Part shown: piece after piece, positions 18,404-27,712 of the stretch
How positions within the stretch are numbered: the stretch's first letter is position 1
Layout: every line of letters begins with the position of its first letter
From: Marinovum sp.
GTDB lineage: Bacteria; Pseudomonadota; Alphaproteobacteria; Rhodobacterales; Rhodobacteraceae
Reading direction: 5' to 3'
NCBI GenBank assembly: GCA_022447495.1
Contig: JAKVBH010000011.1
Coordinates: 149,309 to 213,308 of the forward strand
Length of the DNA stretch: 64,000 nt
Made by a program: the position numbers and the translations under genes
Notes under the pieces: model-generated
What the model was told of the DNA's origin: nothing
The model's database searches: none
The model's input: only the letters and a program-made list of their open reading frames with translations

Positions 18404-20013
18404 CAGACTTTTTCCCCCGACTCATCCAACCAACCGCGAAGAACCTCGACAGTCTCATCTTTACGTTCGCTAATCAGGTTTCTGAGACGCTCCACCGGAT
18501 CTTCTGGTTCAAAGTCCATCTCCGAGGGGTCTACGGATTGCGGAAGAATGGGAGAAAATTCACCCATCCCGTTATCGATCTCACCCATCAAAGGCGGCGC
18601 GAAATCTGCCTCAAGTATCGGCTCAAGATCGTCCGAGGCAAGTTTTGGCTCCCCGACCAATGCTGGCACAGAAGCACTAGCCGAGTTACTCAGAATGGGA
18701 CGGATGACCATCAAACCCAGCACCAAGGCGACCACAGCTGCGACGGCCATTTGGATCATAGACATAATATCGAGGCTTGTTCCGCTCCAAATGCTTGTTA
18801 CAGCCGCCGTACCGTCAGTGCCAATTGGCGTGAACGCCATCGACTTAATGGTCAACATGTCGCCTCGTGCTTCGCTGAAGCCAACGGCTGACGCAACAAG
18901 TTCCTGAAGGGCATCTATTTCTTCTTGCGGAAGCGGCTCGACACTTCTTGTGCCATCCTCGGCGGAAACGGGGGCGCCATTCACAAGGACGGCAACACTA
19001 AGGCGCTTGATAGCGCCAGGCGCACGAACAATCTCGCGCTCTGTCTCAGAGACTTCATAATTCACCCGCTCGCGCGTTTCACTGTTTTGAGAGTTGGAGT
19101 TGCCGCCTGCCGCATCTCCGTCCGGCAGATTCGACGCCACTGTCACGTTTCCACTGCCTGAATCCTGAGAGCTATTGCTACGTTCTTCGGTGTCTGTGCT
19201 GATCGCAACACGACTCTCAGGATCTACAACACGTTCTCTTATGGCCTCACTTTCTGTGACAGTTTCCACAGCGACTTCGACAACAGCGTTCCCCACGCCA
19301 AGACGTGCTTCCAAAAGTCGTAGTATCTGCTCTCGCATGGTTTGAGCACGATCTTCGCCCAAAACCGAAGGGGCGGTGTCATCACCTGAAGCAATGAGAC
19401 CGCCATTGCCGTCAATGACTGCCACATCGTTGGGGTCCAATCCGGCGATAGCCGATGCCACCAGAAACTTCAGTGCGCGTGCCTGCGCGGGCGAAAGGCC
19501 TCCACTCGTCGTGACCGCAATCGACGCGGTTGGGCGCAGGTCGCGTTGAAACGGGTTGGACGTGGCATTTGCAATGTGAACTCGGGCCGTCCGGATCATC
19601 GGATTGGACAAAATTGTTCTGGCCAGCTCGCCTTCCTTGGCACGCCAATAGGCGGCGTCAAACATTTGAGAAGTGGTTCCAAAGCCAGACAGGTTGTCCA
19701 ATAGCTCATACCCGCGGGAAGAATTCGCTGGTAAACCCTCGCTAGCTAGTGTCATGCGCAACTCATCACGCTGATTGCTCGGGACAAAAATTGACCCGCC
19801 GCGCACATCATACGCGACAGCCCGTTGTTCTAGAGCCGTGACAACGTCGCCAGCTTGGCCACTTTCAAGGCCAGCATACAACAGGGTCAGTGAAGGCTGA
19901 GAGGCAGCTCTTGCGAGGAAATAGACGGCTGCAAAGACCGCCACACTGGCAACGATAACCGTAATCTGCTTTCGCGCATTCAGCGCTGTCCAATTCTGAG
20001 CGAGTTGCTCCAC
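18403..20013 (-). CDS. fliF: Flagellar MS-ring protein FliF
   Basis: 536 residues from the GTG at 20013, which has GGAGGT 6 bp upstream; an in-frame GTG at 20031 would add six residues but lacks such a site. Membrane segment at about 20-40, the ring-building motifs TLLYAGLESGQAGDVVTALEQ, SEGLPANSSRGYELLD and the second membrane segment at about 430-450. The C-terminus EDPVERLRNLISERKDETVEVLRGWL is the FliG-binding tail. First gene of a leftward operon and divergent from fliL. Confidence 0.96.
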   Translation of the reverse strand: MEQLAQNWTALNARKQITVIVASVAVFAAVYFLARAASQPSLTLLYAGLESGQAGDVVTALEQRAVAYDVRGGSIFVPSNQRDELRMTLASEGLPANSSRGYELLDNLSGFGTTSQMFDAAYWRAKEGELARTILSNPMIRTARVHIANATSNPFQRDLRPTASIAVTTSGGLSPAQARALKFLVASAIAGLDPNDVAVIDGNGGLIASGDDTAPSVLGEDRAQTMREQILRLLEARLGVGNAVVEVAVETVTESEAIRERVVDPESRVAISTDTEERSNSSQDSGSGNVTVASNLPDGDAAGGNSNSQNSETRERVNYEVSETEREIVRAPGAIKRLSVAVLVNGAPVSAEDGTRSVEPLPQEEIDALQELVASAVGFSEARGDMLTIKSMAFTPIGTDGTAAVTSIWSGTSLDIMSMIQMAVAAVVALVLGLMVIRPILSNSASASVPALVGEPKLASDDLEPILEADFAPPLMGEIDNGMGEFSPILPQSVDPSEMDFEPEDPVERLRNLISERKDETVEVLRGWLDESGEKV

Positions 20014-20072
20014 TGACGACCTCCGATTCACTCGACATTCTGTGCGATTAAACCGTAGATGGCCGATCAGGC

Positions 20073-20087
20073 TTAATAATCAGTTAG
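20073..20087. promoter_or_regulatory. Possible CtrA-type box in the fliF/fliL divergent region
   Basis: TTAA-N7-TTAG, one mismatch from the alphaproteobacterial CtrA consensus TTAA-N7-TTAA, in the 117-bp gap between two flagellar operons. CtrA controls motility genes in Rhodobacterales. A 15-bp motif of this kind will also occur by chance. Confidence 0.3.
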
Positions 20088-20130
20088 TCCTAACAGGCTA
20101 ATACTTGGGCATCTCAAGAATGGGTGCACC

Positions 20131-20619
20131 ATGGACGAAACATTGTCGGAAGAGACCAAACCAAAGAAGAAAAGTTCGATTTTGCCTTTGATTATCGGCC
20201 TCGTCATAGCCTTAGCTGGCGGCGGTAGCGGGTTCTTTGCCGTCTATTCGGGACTGATTCTCGGGCCATCGAAAGCTCCAATTGACTCGCCTGTTGCAAC
20301 AAAAGCCGACCCTATTACAGACATTGCGTTTGTCGAAGTGGAACCCCTAGTCATCTCAGTTGGCAACGCGACCGATCGCCAACACCTCCGTTTCCGTTCA
20401 CAACTCGAAGTCGCGTCGCAGTATCAAGGCGATGTTGAAATGTTACTACCGAGAGTAGTCGATGTTCTGAACAGCTACTTACGCGCTCTGGAGTTGACTG
20501 ACTTAGAAGACCCTTTGGCTCTCGTACGGCTTCGAGCCCAAATGCTGCGCCGAGTTCAATTGGTAACCGGTGAGGGCCGAGTTAACGATCTATTGATCAT
20601 GGAATTTGTTCTCAATTAG
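20131..20619 (+). CDS. fliL: Flagellar basal-body-associated protein FliL
   Basis: 162 residues. A basic N-terminus, one membrane segment (about 18-42, ILPLIIGLVIALAGGGSGFF) and a periplasmic FliL domain with FVEVEPLVISVG, LRFRSQLEVA and LLPRVVDVLNSYLRALE. FliL helps stabilise the stator around the motor. First gene of the rightward flagellar operon; the next gene begins 14 bp after its stop. Confidence 0.93.
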   Translation: MDETLSEETKPKKKSSILPLIIGLVIALAGGGSGFFAVYSGLILGPSKAPIDSPVATKADPITDIAFVEVEPLVISVGNATDRQHLRFRSQLEVASQYQGDVEMLLPRVVDVLNSYLRALELTDLEDPLALVRLRAQMLRRVQLVTGEGRVNDLLIMEFVLN

Positions 20620-20633
20620 GGAGTGGGAGCCTT

Positions 20634-20999
20634 ATGGACCTTATTGCTGACCTATTACTTGTGTCAGGTGCTATCGGAGCCGCATTCTATTGCGTTATCC
20701 TGTCGCGACGGTTGTCCCGATTTAATGACCTAGAAACAGGGATGGGGGGCGCCGTGGCTGTTCTCTCTGCTCAAGTAGACGATTTGAAGAAAGCGCTGGC
20801 CAAAGCACAAACGAGCGCCAACGCTGACACCGAAAAGCTTGAGGTTTTGACACAACGTGCTGAGGGCGCGAGCAAACAACTCGAACTCATGATGGCATCG
20901 ATGCATGACCTACCAGGGCCGGCGACGCAAAAACCAACCAAAGACGTTGAAACGCCTACCGGACCCATTTTCTCTCGCAGTGCGCGGAGGACAACTTGA
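20634..20999 (+). CDS. Small membrane protein of the flagellar operon, function unknown
   Basis: 121 residues. One N-terminal membrane helix (about 4-24) followed by a long helical, coiled-coil-like stretch (RLSRFNDLETGMG...LKKALAKAQTSANADTEKLEVLTQRAEGASKQLELMM) and a disordered tail. A similar small protein lies between fliL and a motE-like gene in other alphaproteobacteria (a DUF6468-like type, from memory). Overlaps the next start by one base (TGATG). A role in flagellar assembly or the stator is inferred from position only. Confidence 0.8.
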   Translation: MDLIADLLLVSGAIGAAFYCVILSRRLSRFNDLETGMGGAVAVLSAQVDDLKKALAKAQTSANADTEKLEVLTQRAEGASKQLELMMASMHDLPGPATQKPTKDVETPTGPIFSRSARRTT

Positions 21000-21577
21000 T
21001 GGTTAAATCCAAACACAAACTGCGCAAGAGAGGCCGCGGAACTCTAGCGACTATCGCTGGCCTTCTTGTTTTGTCTGCGTTGCTTCGAGTCGGGGACTAT
21101 GTTGGGCACGCTGTCGCGCTCGAAGCTGAAACACCTCAGCACTCTGAGATGAGCGATCCTAAACAACCTTCTGACGTTCAGGCCGTTCTCAATGCTCTGC
21201 AAGCACGCGAAAATCGTGTAATAGAAAAAGAGCGCAAGCTCCGTCTGAGAATGGCCGCTTTGCGAGAAGCTGACCTGAAAATCGCAAAACGGCTCGAAGA
21301 ATTACGTGCAGCGGAACTGACACTTCGAGAAACCTTGGCATTGGCGGACAATGCGGCTGAGGCTGACATAGCCAAACTCACAAACGTTTATGAAAACATG
21401 AAGCCAAAGGAAGCCTCCCAGCTCTTTGAGACAATGGATCCGTCGTTCGCTGCCGGGTTCTTGGGGCGCATGAAACCTGCTGCAGCTGCTGGGATCATGG
21501 CCGGATTGTCTCCAGAGGTCGCTTATTCGATCTCGGTTGTCCTGGTAGGTAGAAACGCATCAGTGCCAACAGAATAG
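20999..21577 (+). CDS. MotE-like periplasmic motor protein (MgtE-N-like C-terminus)
   Basis: 192 residues. An N-terminal basic segment and membrane anchor (about 18-35), a long coiled coil (about 60-125, VLNALQARENRVIEKERKLR) and a C-terminal helical domain YENMKPKEASQLFETMDPSFAAGFLGRMKPAAAAGIMAGL that matches the MgtE N-terminal/MotE fold. In rhizobia MotE is a chaperone for the motility protein MotC. An ATG one codon earlier as TTG-ATG is excluded; 20999 starts within the stop of the preceding gene. Confidence 0.8.
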   Translation: MVKSKHKLRKRGRGTLATIAGLLVLSALLRVGDYVGHAVALEAETPQHSEMSDPKQPSDVQAVLNALQARENRVIEKERKLRLRMAALREADLKIAKRLEELRAAELTLRETLALADNAAEADIAKLTNVYENMKPKEASQLFETMDPSFAAGFLGRMKPAAAAGIMAGLSPEVAYSISVVLVGRNASVPTE

Positions 21578-21667
21578 AGCACATCCTAAGTCTGCCTGCT
21601 GAGGCAATACGCACCCTTTCTTAAGAATCATCTGAGACAAAGTACTTGGAGTAAGTGGGAGCGTAGC

Positions 21668-22537
21668 ATGATTGGCTTTGTTGGGATCGGTGTTGTATTC
21701 GTTATGGTATTTGGTGGGTACATGCTTGCCGGAGGAAAATTTGGTATCATCGTCAAGTCTCTGCCTTTTGAGATGATCATGATTGGCGGCGCCGCGCTGG
21801 GTGCATTTCTAATTTCCAACGATATATCTGGTATTAAACACACAATTAAAGACATCGGGCGTGTGTTTAAAGGCCCGAAGTGGACTGCCAACGACTACCG
21901 AGATTTACTTTGCCTACTCTTCGAACTCATTCGAATGGCCAAGGCAAATCCTGTTGCAGTTGAAGAACACATCGAAGGGCCAACAGAAAGCAGCATTTTT
22001 GGACGGTACCCAAAGATCCAACGCGATAAGGAAATAGTTTCGCTGATCTGCGATACCATGCGCTCCGCTTCGATGAACTATGACGACCCGCACCAGGTCG
22101 AAGAAGTACTAGAGAAAAGGATCGAAGCATCAAACCACCACGCCCTGCACTCGAGTCACGCGCTTCAATCCATAGCTGATGGTTTGCCTGCTCTTGGCAT
22201 CGTCGCAGCTGTTCTAGGCGTTATCAAAACCATGGGATCAATTGATCAACCTCCAGAAATCTTGGGAAAAATGATTGGTGGTGCTTTGGTCGGCACATTC
22301 CTTGGCGTTTTCCTTGCGTACGGTTTCTTTGGTCCTTTCGCAGCTCGCGTTAAAAACGTGGCTGAGGAAGATGCGCACTTTCCTCAGCTCATTAGGGAAG
22401 TTCTAATTGCTAACCTGCACAATCATCCAACCAACATTTGCATCGAAGTCGGTAGGCAGAATACGCCATCTCATTTCAGACCCGATTTCGATCAGCTCGA
22501 AGAGTCTATCAAGTCTTTGAAACAGGATGCCGCATGA
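21668..22537 (+). CDS. motA: Flagellar motor stator protein MotA
   Basis: 289 residues with four membrane segments. Typical features are GFVGIGVVFVMVFGGYMLAGG at the N-terminus, the HALQSIADGLPALGIVAAVLGVIKTMG segment and GGALVGTFLGVFLAYGFFGP, which line the ion path. The usual partner motB does not follow; the next gene (4-bp overlap) is a large unknown secreted protein. Proton-driven torque generation in the inner membrane. Confidence 0.96.
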   Translation: MIGFVGIGVVFVMVFGGYMLAGGKFGIIVKSLPFEMIMIGGAALGAFLISNDISGIKHTIKDIGRVFKGPKWTANDYRDLLCLLFELIRMAKANPVAVEEHIEGPTESSIFGRYPKIQRDKEIVSLICDTMRSASMNYDDPHQVEEVLEKRIEASNHHALHSSHALQSIADGLPALGIVAAVLGVIKTMGSIDQPPEILGKMIGGALVGTFLGVFLAYGFFGPFAARVKNVAEEDAHFPQLIREVLIANLHNHPTNICIEVGRQNTPSHFRPDFDQLEESIKSLKQDAA

Positions 22538-24825
22538 AAATTTTTGCAACGCTGCCGATTTTGCTTATGGCAACAGCTGCTGTCGCTGAGATACCTGTCA
22601 GATCAGGTGAACATAAGTCCTTCACACGGTTGGTTTTGACTTTCCCCGAGCCAGTCGAATGGTCCATTTCGCAAACAGCTAAAAATGCGTCATTAGAAGT
22701 CGCCAATTCTAATATGACTTTCGATACGCGCTCAGTCTTTGACCGAGTTCCGCGTACGCGATTGTTAGAATTTTCTGAAAACAAACCTGGAATACTATCG
22801 TTCGAACTCGCATGTAAATGTACCGTACGTGCGTTCAATTTTGAATCCTCATCCATCGTTATAGATATTAGTGACACACCCTTTTCACCTCCTGAAGAAG
22901 TACCCTCAGGCGAAGAGAAGGCGACGAAAAAAGGTTTGGCTAGTCTAGAAGACGAACGCGCCGCTGCGACCAGGGGCAATCTGCAAGCAGTCAATCCAAC
23001 TGCAAGTCCACATACCGTAACAGCTACCCTCCAGTTGCCAACCTTTGGATTTGAGGGCACCAGTAGCTCCACCTTGCAGGAAATGGGGCCAACTAACAGA
23101 ATTTTGGCCGATGCCCGTGGCACGTTGCTAGCACAAGTCAGTCGAGCGACGGTTCAAGGATTGTTAAACCCGCCGTCGACGAGCTTTGGCCTAGAACCGC
23201 CAGCCGTAGACCCGTCGTACCAAGCTGAATATCGCGGTGAGGAAGACGAGCAATTGGTCAACGCACCTACCAATATCAATTTGCGAGCCAAATCTAGCTT
23301 TGACGACGCTATTCGCGACGTTTTTCAGTACACTAACATTGGTACCAGTCAAAAAAGATGCAGTCCGCAAAGATATTACGACTTCAATGCGTGGGGAATT
23401 TCCGAGCCGTTCCAGCAAACTCTTGGCGTATTACGCAGACAGCTGTTTGGGGAGTTAGACAGAGTAAACGAAAGTGTAGCCAAACACCTAGCGCAGACAT
23501 ACCTTTTTTTTGGTTTCGGGGCTGAAGCTATTTCACACGTAGAATTAATCAGAGAGGAAGACGAGGAGTTATCAATAATCAAAGCAATCGGCGAAATATT
23601 CGAATTTGGGAAAACAGTTTCAATTAATCCATTTGCAAACCAATATGAATGTAAAAATGCAGCTGCTATGTGGTCGGTACTGTCAATAGAAGATCTTGAC
23701 CCATTTATAGATTTAGATACAGATGCGATTCAGAGAGCATTTGTTGAACTTCCAAAACACGTTCGCGAGTACGTAGGACCAAAGCTCAGCTCCCGGCTAC
23801 GTTTGGCTGGCAGGCAAAGTGCGGCACAGGGCATTATGCGAACGGTCGATAGAGGCGCTCTTGTGCCAAACCCACAGGCTGAATTTGAAATGTCGGAACT
23901 TCAGGAAGACTCTGGGCAGGTTGAGAAAGCAGAAAAGTCTCTGGAAGCCGTTGTGAATTATAACTCTCCAGAAAGCCCGGAAGCATTAGTTAAACTAATT
24001 GACCGGCGAATTCAGGATGGCGTAGAGATCGAAGAAAGTCTTGCAAGCCTAGCCGCTTCCTACGCTTTTGAGTTACAAGGAACTGATCTCGGTTTGCAAC
24101 TCAAACGGGCGTATGTGCTTGCGCTTTCGGACTCCCGGCAATTCCCGGAGGCCATTGACGCGCTGCGTGCACTGTCCAGCGAATTCAACAGTGAAGAACG
24201 GCGCATCACAAACAGTATTGTCGTTTCTAGAATCGCAAAAAAGGCCGGGGACTCAGTTTTCTTGACAGAACTATACTCAGTCCTTTCTGAGCAAGGTTTT
24301 TCGATAGATCACCGCACTGAGAATGCTGTTGCCCAACGTTTGATCGGCCTTGGTTTGCTCAAACTTGCCGCGCAAATGCTTAGCGACAGTAGTACAGGAG
24401 AAGCAGGACGCACGAGACGGATCCTAAGAGCCGAACTGGCAATCGCAAATGATGAACCACGCGAAGCGCTTAGTCAGATGATCGGACTATCAGGCGACGA
24501 CGTAGATAGAATGCGCGCTCGGGCTTTTGAGGCATCCGGCGAACTGGCAAGGGCGCAAGAGCTATATCACCAATTGGGGGAAAGCGATTCTTCCGTTGAT
24601 ATGGCGTTCCTTGCTGGCGACTGGACAACCGTTGCCCAATCTGAACGCTCTGCTTTAGCACAAACGGCAGTCAGTAATTTGGCGGAAGATACAATAGATT
24701 TCGAAGAGCCAAGCCTATCGGCAAGTGAAATGGCTCTAGAAAGAAGTGTCGCAACAGAGATAGTAATTTCCAATTTGCTGAGAGAGTTCGAGTTCGAATC
24801 TGCATTGGATGCCGCCGATCAATAA
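22534..24825 (+). CDS. Large secreted or periplasmic protein of unknown function in the flagellar operon
   Basis: 763 residues with a signal peptide (MKIFATLPILLMATAAVA). Residues about 20-120 form a beta-rich domain, possibly AMIN-like (SFTRLVLTFPEPVEWSIS, FSFELACKCTVRAF-type strands). The C-terminal half (about 440-740) is helical with TPR-like pairs (LQEDSGQVEKAEKSLEAVV, EAIDALRALSSEFNSEERR, EPREALSQMIGL, GELARAQELYHQLGES). It overlaps motA by 4 bp and follows the MotE-like gene, so a MotC-like role in the stator is a reasonable guess; I see no decisive sequence similarity. Base composition is more AT-rich than its neighbours around 23.5-23.7 kb. Confidence 0.85.
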   Translation: MKIFATLPILLMATAAVAEIPVRSGEHKSFTRLVLTFPEPVEWSISQTAKNASLEVANSNMTFDTRSVFDRVPRTRLLEFSENKPGILSFELACKCTVRAFNFESSSIVIDISDTPFSPPEEVPSGEEKATKKGLASLEDERAAATRGNLQAVNPTASPHTVTATLQLPTFGFEGTSSSTLQEMGPTNRILADARGTLLAQVSRATVQGLLNPPSTSFGLEPPAVDPSYQAEYRGEEDEQLVNAPTNINLRAKSSFDDAIRDVFQYTNIGTSQKRCSPQRYYDFNAWGISEPFQQTLGVLRRQLFGELDRVNESVAKHLAQTYLFFGFGAEAISHVELIREEDEELSIIKAIGEIFEFGKTVSINPFANQYECKNAAAMWSVLSIEDLDPFIDLDTDAIQRAFVELPKHVREYVGPKLSSRLRLAGRQSAAQGIMRTVDRGALVPNPQAEFEMSELQEDSGQVEKAEKSLEAVVNYNSPESPEALVKLIDRRIQDGVEIEESLASLAASYAFELQGTDLGLQLKRAYVLALSDSRQFPEAIDALRALSSEFNSEERRITNSIVVSRIAKKAGDSVFLTELYSVLSEQGFSIDHRTENAVAQRLIGLGLLKLAAQMLSDSSTGEAGRTRRILRAELAIANDEPREALSQMIGLSGDDVDRMRARAFEASGELARAQELYHQLGESDSSVDMAFLAGDWTTVAQSERSALAQTAVSNLAEDTIDFEEPSLSASEMALERSVATEIVISNLLREFEFESALDAADQ

Positions 24826-24878
24826 CCTAATATTTTATCTGCAATGTGCGCACTGATATAATGGGAGGGCGAGCCAGA

Positions 24879-26954
24879 ATGGCAAAAAGTCTCGATATAA
24901 AGAGTATTTTCCAACCCACTGTTTTTTTGGCGGTTGCCCTTCTGGTAATAATAATCATGATGGTCCTCCCAGTGCCTGCATGGATGCTTGATGTGGGATT
25001 GGCAATCTCCTTTGCTCTTGCAGTTCTTATATTTACAACAACACTATTTATCGAAAAGCCATTAGAATTCAGCGCGTTCCCCACGATCCTTGTCGCAGCT
25101 TTGGTTCTTCGTCTTTCACTTAACGTGTCATCCACTAAACTCATAATAGGTGATGGTCACACCGGAACAGATGCTGCGGGGGGCGTCATTGAAGGTTTCG
25201 CAAACTTCGTAATGGGGGGAAATGTCTTTCTTGGTGTCGTTATCTTCTGTGTACTGCTTATTGTGAACTTTGTAGTGATTACCAAGGGCGCAACTCGCAT
25301 GGCAGAAGTCGGCGCTAGGTTTGCACTTGATGGTATGCCAGGAAAACAATTGGCAATTGATGCTGACGTATCAGCTGGCGCGATAACACATGAAGAAGCG
25401 AAAGTTCGCCGGGATCTCGAGCAACAGGAAACAACATTTTTTGGTTCGTTGGATGGCGCTTCAAAATTTGTAAAAGGCGATGCAATTGCGGGTTTATTGA
25501 TTACCCTCTTGAACCTGGTTGTTGGCTTGATCATGGGAACGATTGTGCATGGAATGCCCTTGGGTTTAGCATTTGAAACATACGCTATTTTGACTGTCGG
25601 TGACGGTTTGGTTACCCAGATTCCCGCAGTAATCATTTCAATTGCATCTGCCCTTTTATTGGCTAGAGGTGGTGCAGATATTGCTGTTGCTGGGCAACTT
25701 TCAAGATACCCAGGCGCTATTGCGACCGTGTCCGTTTTGATGGCAATATTTGCGCTTGTCCCAGGATTGCCATTCGTCCCTTTCATGTTGGGCGCCATTG
25801 GGTTGGGCGCCCTATCGTACACCTTGTACAAGCAAAAAGCGACAGATACGACCACCTCAGAGACCCCGGAAGATGCAATTGCCCCTTTTGAGAAACCAAT
25901 TGGCGATATTCTGGACCTAGATGATATCCACGTTGTGTTTTCTAGTGACCTAGTTTCATTGGTTTTGGATCCAGGCACAGGACTTGATGGCCGAATAAAC
26001 AATATGCGCAATCATATTGCTTCACGCTTCGGCTTGATCATGCCTGAGATCAGGCTCACAGACGACATGTCGCTGACGCCAGGGACTTATATCATTCGGG
26101 TCTTTGGGGTGGAAAAGATCCGTGCCCAACTCAATGCTGATATGGTGTTGGCGCTTGTGGGAGATGGCTCTCATCAGTTGCCGCTGGGAGACGACGTGAA
26201 CGAACCTGTATACGGTGCGCCAGCCCGCTGGATCAAACCAGAGCATCAGGATGCATTGTCGCTGGAAGGTGTCACAATCGTCACCCCAACCGAAGTCCTG
26301 GCGACCCATCTTTTAGAGGTCATTAAGCGCAACTTCGGACGTTTGTTAACCATGAAGTCATTGCGCCGATTGTTGGATGAAATGATCAAATTGTCCGATC
26401 CAGCTCGCGCAGAAGCAAATCGCAAATTCCTGGATGAGATGATCCCAGATCGAGTCCCGATTGATTTGCTGCACTCCGTTATGCGTCTACTTCTGGACGA
26501 ACAAGTTTCAATTCGCAATGTACCGTTGATTTTAGAATCAATTGCTGAAGTTAGACATCTCGCGGCGCAACCCGACGCCGTATGCGAACATGTCCGCCAG
26601 AAGATGGGCTTCCAGATTGTCTCAGAATTGCAACGCGAAGACGGCACAATTCCGTTGATACAATTTGCCCCTGAATGGGAAGAAACATTTAATACTTACC
26701 AAGTCGAGCCCGACCGAGGTGGTTTGGACGTAGCATTGCCCCCCGACGTATTTAACCGGCTCTCGGACGTTGCTTCGGAAAAGGCTACCGAGGTGAGCGA
26801 TCGCGGCGTGCACGCTGCTTTCGTGACATCTGCTCGCAGAAGGCGGTTCCTCAGGACGGTTCTGTCAGCGAAAGGTTTGGCCAACCCGGTTTTGTCCTTT
26901 GAAGAGATCGGCTTCGATGCTCAGCCAGCTTTGGTAGGTATTGTTGACGCATGA
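24879..26954 (+). CDS. flhA: Flagellar export protein FlhA
   Basis: 691 residues from ATG 24879, which has GGGAGGG about 10 bp upstream; starts at 24846 or 24861 are possible but add unconserved residues. About eight membrane segments fill residues 15-310, with the FHIPEP region around NFVVITKGATRMAEVGARFALDGMPGKQLAIDADVSAGAI. A cytoplasmic nonamer domain follows (VMRLLLDEQVSIRNVPLILESIA). It is the export-gate ring that docks substrates. The stop overlaps fliR by 4 bp. Confidence 0.97.
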   Translation: MAKSLDIKSIFQPTVFLAVALLVIIIMMVLPVPAWMLDVGLAISFALAVLIFTTTLFIEKPLEFSAFPTILVAALVLRLSLNVSSTKLIIGDGHTGTDAAGGVIEGFANFVMGGNVFLGVVIFCVLLIVNFVVITKGATRMAEVGARFALDGMPGKQLAIDADVSAGAITHEEAKVRRDLEQQETTFFGSLDGASKFVKGDAIAGLLITLLNLVVGLIMGTIVHGMPLGLAFETYAILTVGDGLVTQIPAVIISIASALLLARGGADIAVAGQLSRYPGAIATVSVLMAIFALVPGLPFVPFMLGAIGLGALSYTLYKQKATDTTTSETPEDAIAPFEKPIGDILDLDDIHVVFSSDLVSLVLDPGTGLDGRINNMRNHIASRFGLIMPEIRLTDDMSLTPGTYIIRVFGVEKIRAQLNADMVLALVGDGSHQLPLGDDVNEPVYGAPARWIKPEHQDALSLEGVTIVTPTEVLATHLLEVIKRNFGRLLTMKSLRRLLDEMIKLSDPARAEANRKFLDEMIPDRVPIDLLHSVMRLLLDEQVSIRNVPLILESIAEVRHLAAQPDAVCEHVRQKMGFQIVSELQREDGTIPLIQFAPEWEETFNTYQVEPDRGGLDVALPPDVFNRLSDVASEKATEVSDRGVHAAFVTSARRRRFLRTVLSAKGLANPVLSFEEIGFDAQPALVGIVDA

Positions 26955-27712
26955 CGGCATTGTTTGATCTCATGGAACACCACATAGTTGCGTTCTTTGC
27001 GGTTTTCTTTCGTGTTGGTGCATTCGTCGGTCTTTTACCGGGATTTGGCGAGGCGACGGTGTCAGTTCGGGTCAAACTGGGCCTCGCGGCTGCGTTTACA
27101 ATGGCACTTTTTCCAATGGTTCTGTTCCAAGGTCTTGTGATTGGCTCTATTCAGCAATTGGCCGTATTGATCGCGACGGAAACATTGGCGGGTATCTTAC
27201 TTGGGATCGGTCTGCGCCTACTCATGTTGGGCTTACAGACGGCAGGTACGATCGCGGCGCAATCGACGTCACTGTCGCAAGCCTTTGGCAATGCTGGAGT
27301 TGAACCAATGCCTGCCATTGGCCACGTGTTGCTAGTGAGCGGGCTTGCCCTTCTGATGATGACGGGTCTTCATATCAAAGCAGCTCAACTTTTTGTTTTA
27401 AGCTACGAGATTTTTCCTCTTGGCCGCGGCATTGGCGGGGGAGATGTAGCAGACTGGGGCGTTGCGCAAGTCGCGCACGTATTCCAGCTCGCCTTCTTAC
27501 TGTCTGTGCCATTCGTCGCGCTTTCGATGCTCTACAATCTGGCCTTGGGCGTCATAAACAAGGCAATGCCGCAACTGATGGTGGCATTTGTTGGCGCCCC
27601 TGCGATTACGCTGGGCGGCCTTTTTGTTCTGTTCGCGTCCGCTCCGCTCATGCTCGAAGTGTGGAAAGCCGCAATTGATAGCTACTTCGTCAACCCACTC
27701 GGAGTGCAATGA
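26951..27712 (+). CDS. fliR: Flagellar export gate protein FliR
   Basis: 253 residues with about six membrane segments. FliR features are FAVFFRVGAFVGLLPGFGEATVSVRVKLGLAAAF near the N-terminus and TAGTIAAQSTSLSQAFGN. It joins FliP and FliQ in the export gate. Starts within the flhA stop (ATGA) and ends within the flhB start (ATGATG), so the three genes are tightly coupled. Confidence 0.95.
   Translation: MTALFDLMEHHIVAFFAVFFRVGAFVGLLPGFGEATVSVRVKLGLAAAFTMALFPMVLFQGLVIGSIQQLAVLIATETLAGILLGIGLRLLMLGLQTAGTIAAQSTSLSQAFGNAGVEPMPAIGHVLLVSGLALLMMTGLHIKAAQLFVLSYEIFPLGRGIGGGDVADWGVAQVAHVFQLAFLLSVPFVALSMLYNLALGVINKAMPQLMVAFVGAPAITLGGLFVLFASAPLMLEVWKAAIDSYFVNPLGVQ

Noticed and set aside
25157..26011. 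284-codon frame opposite flhA
   Set aside because: Low-complexity composition and no ribosome-binding site; flhA is certain.
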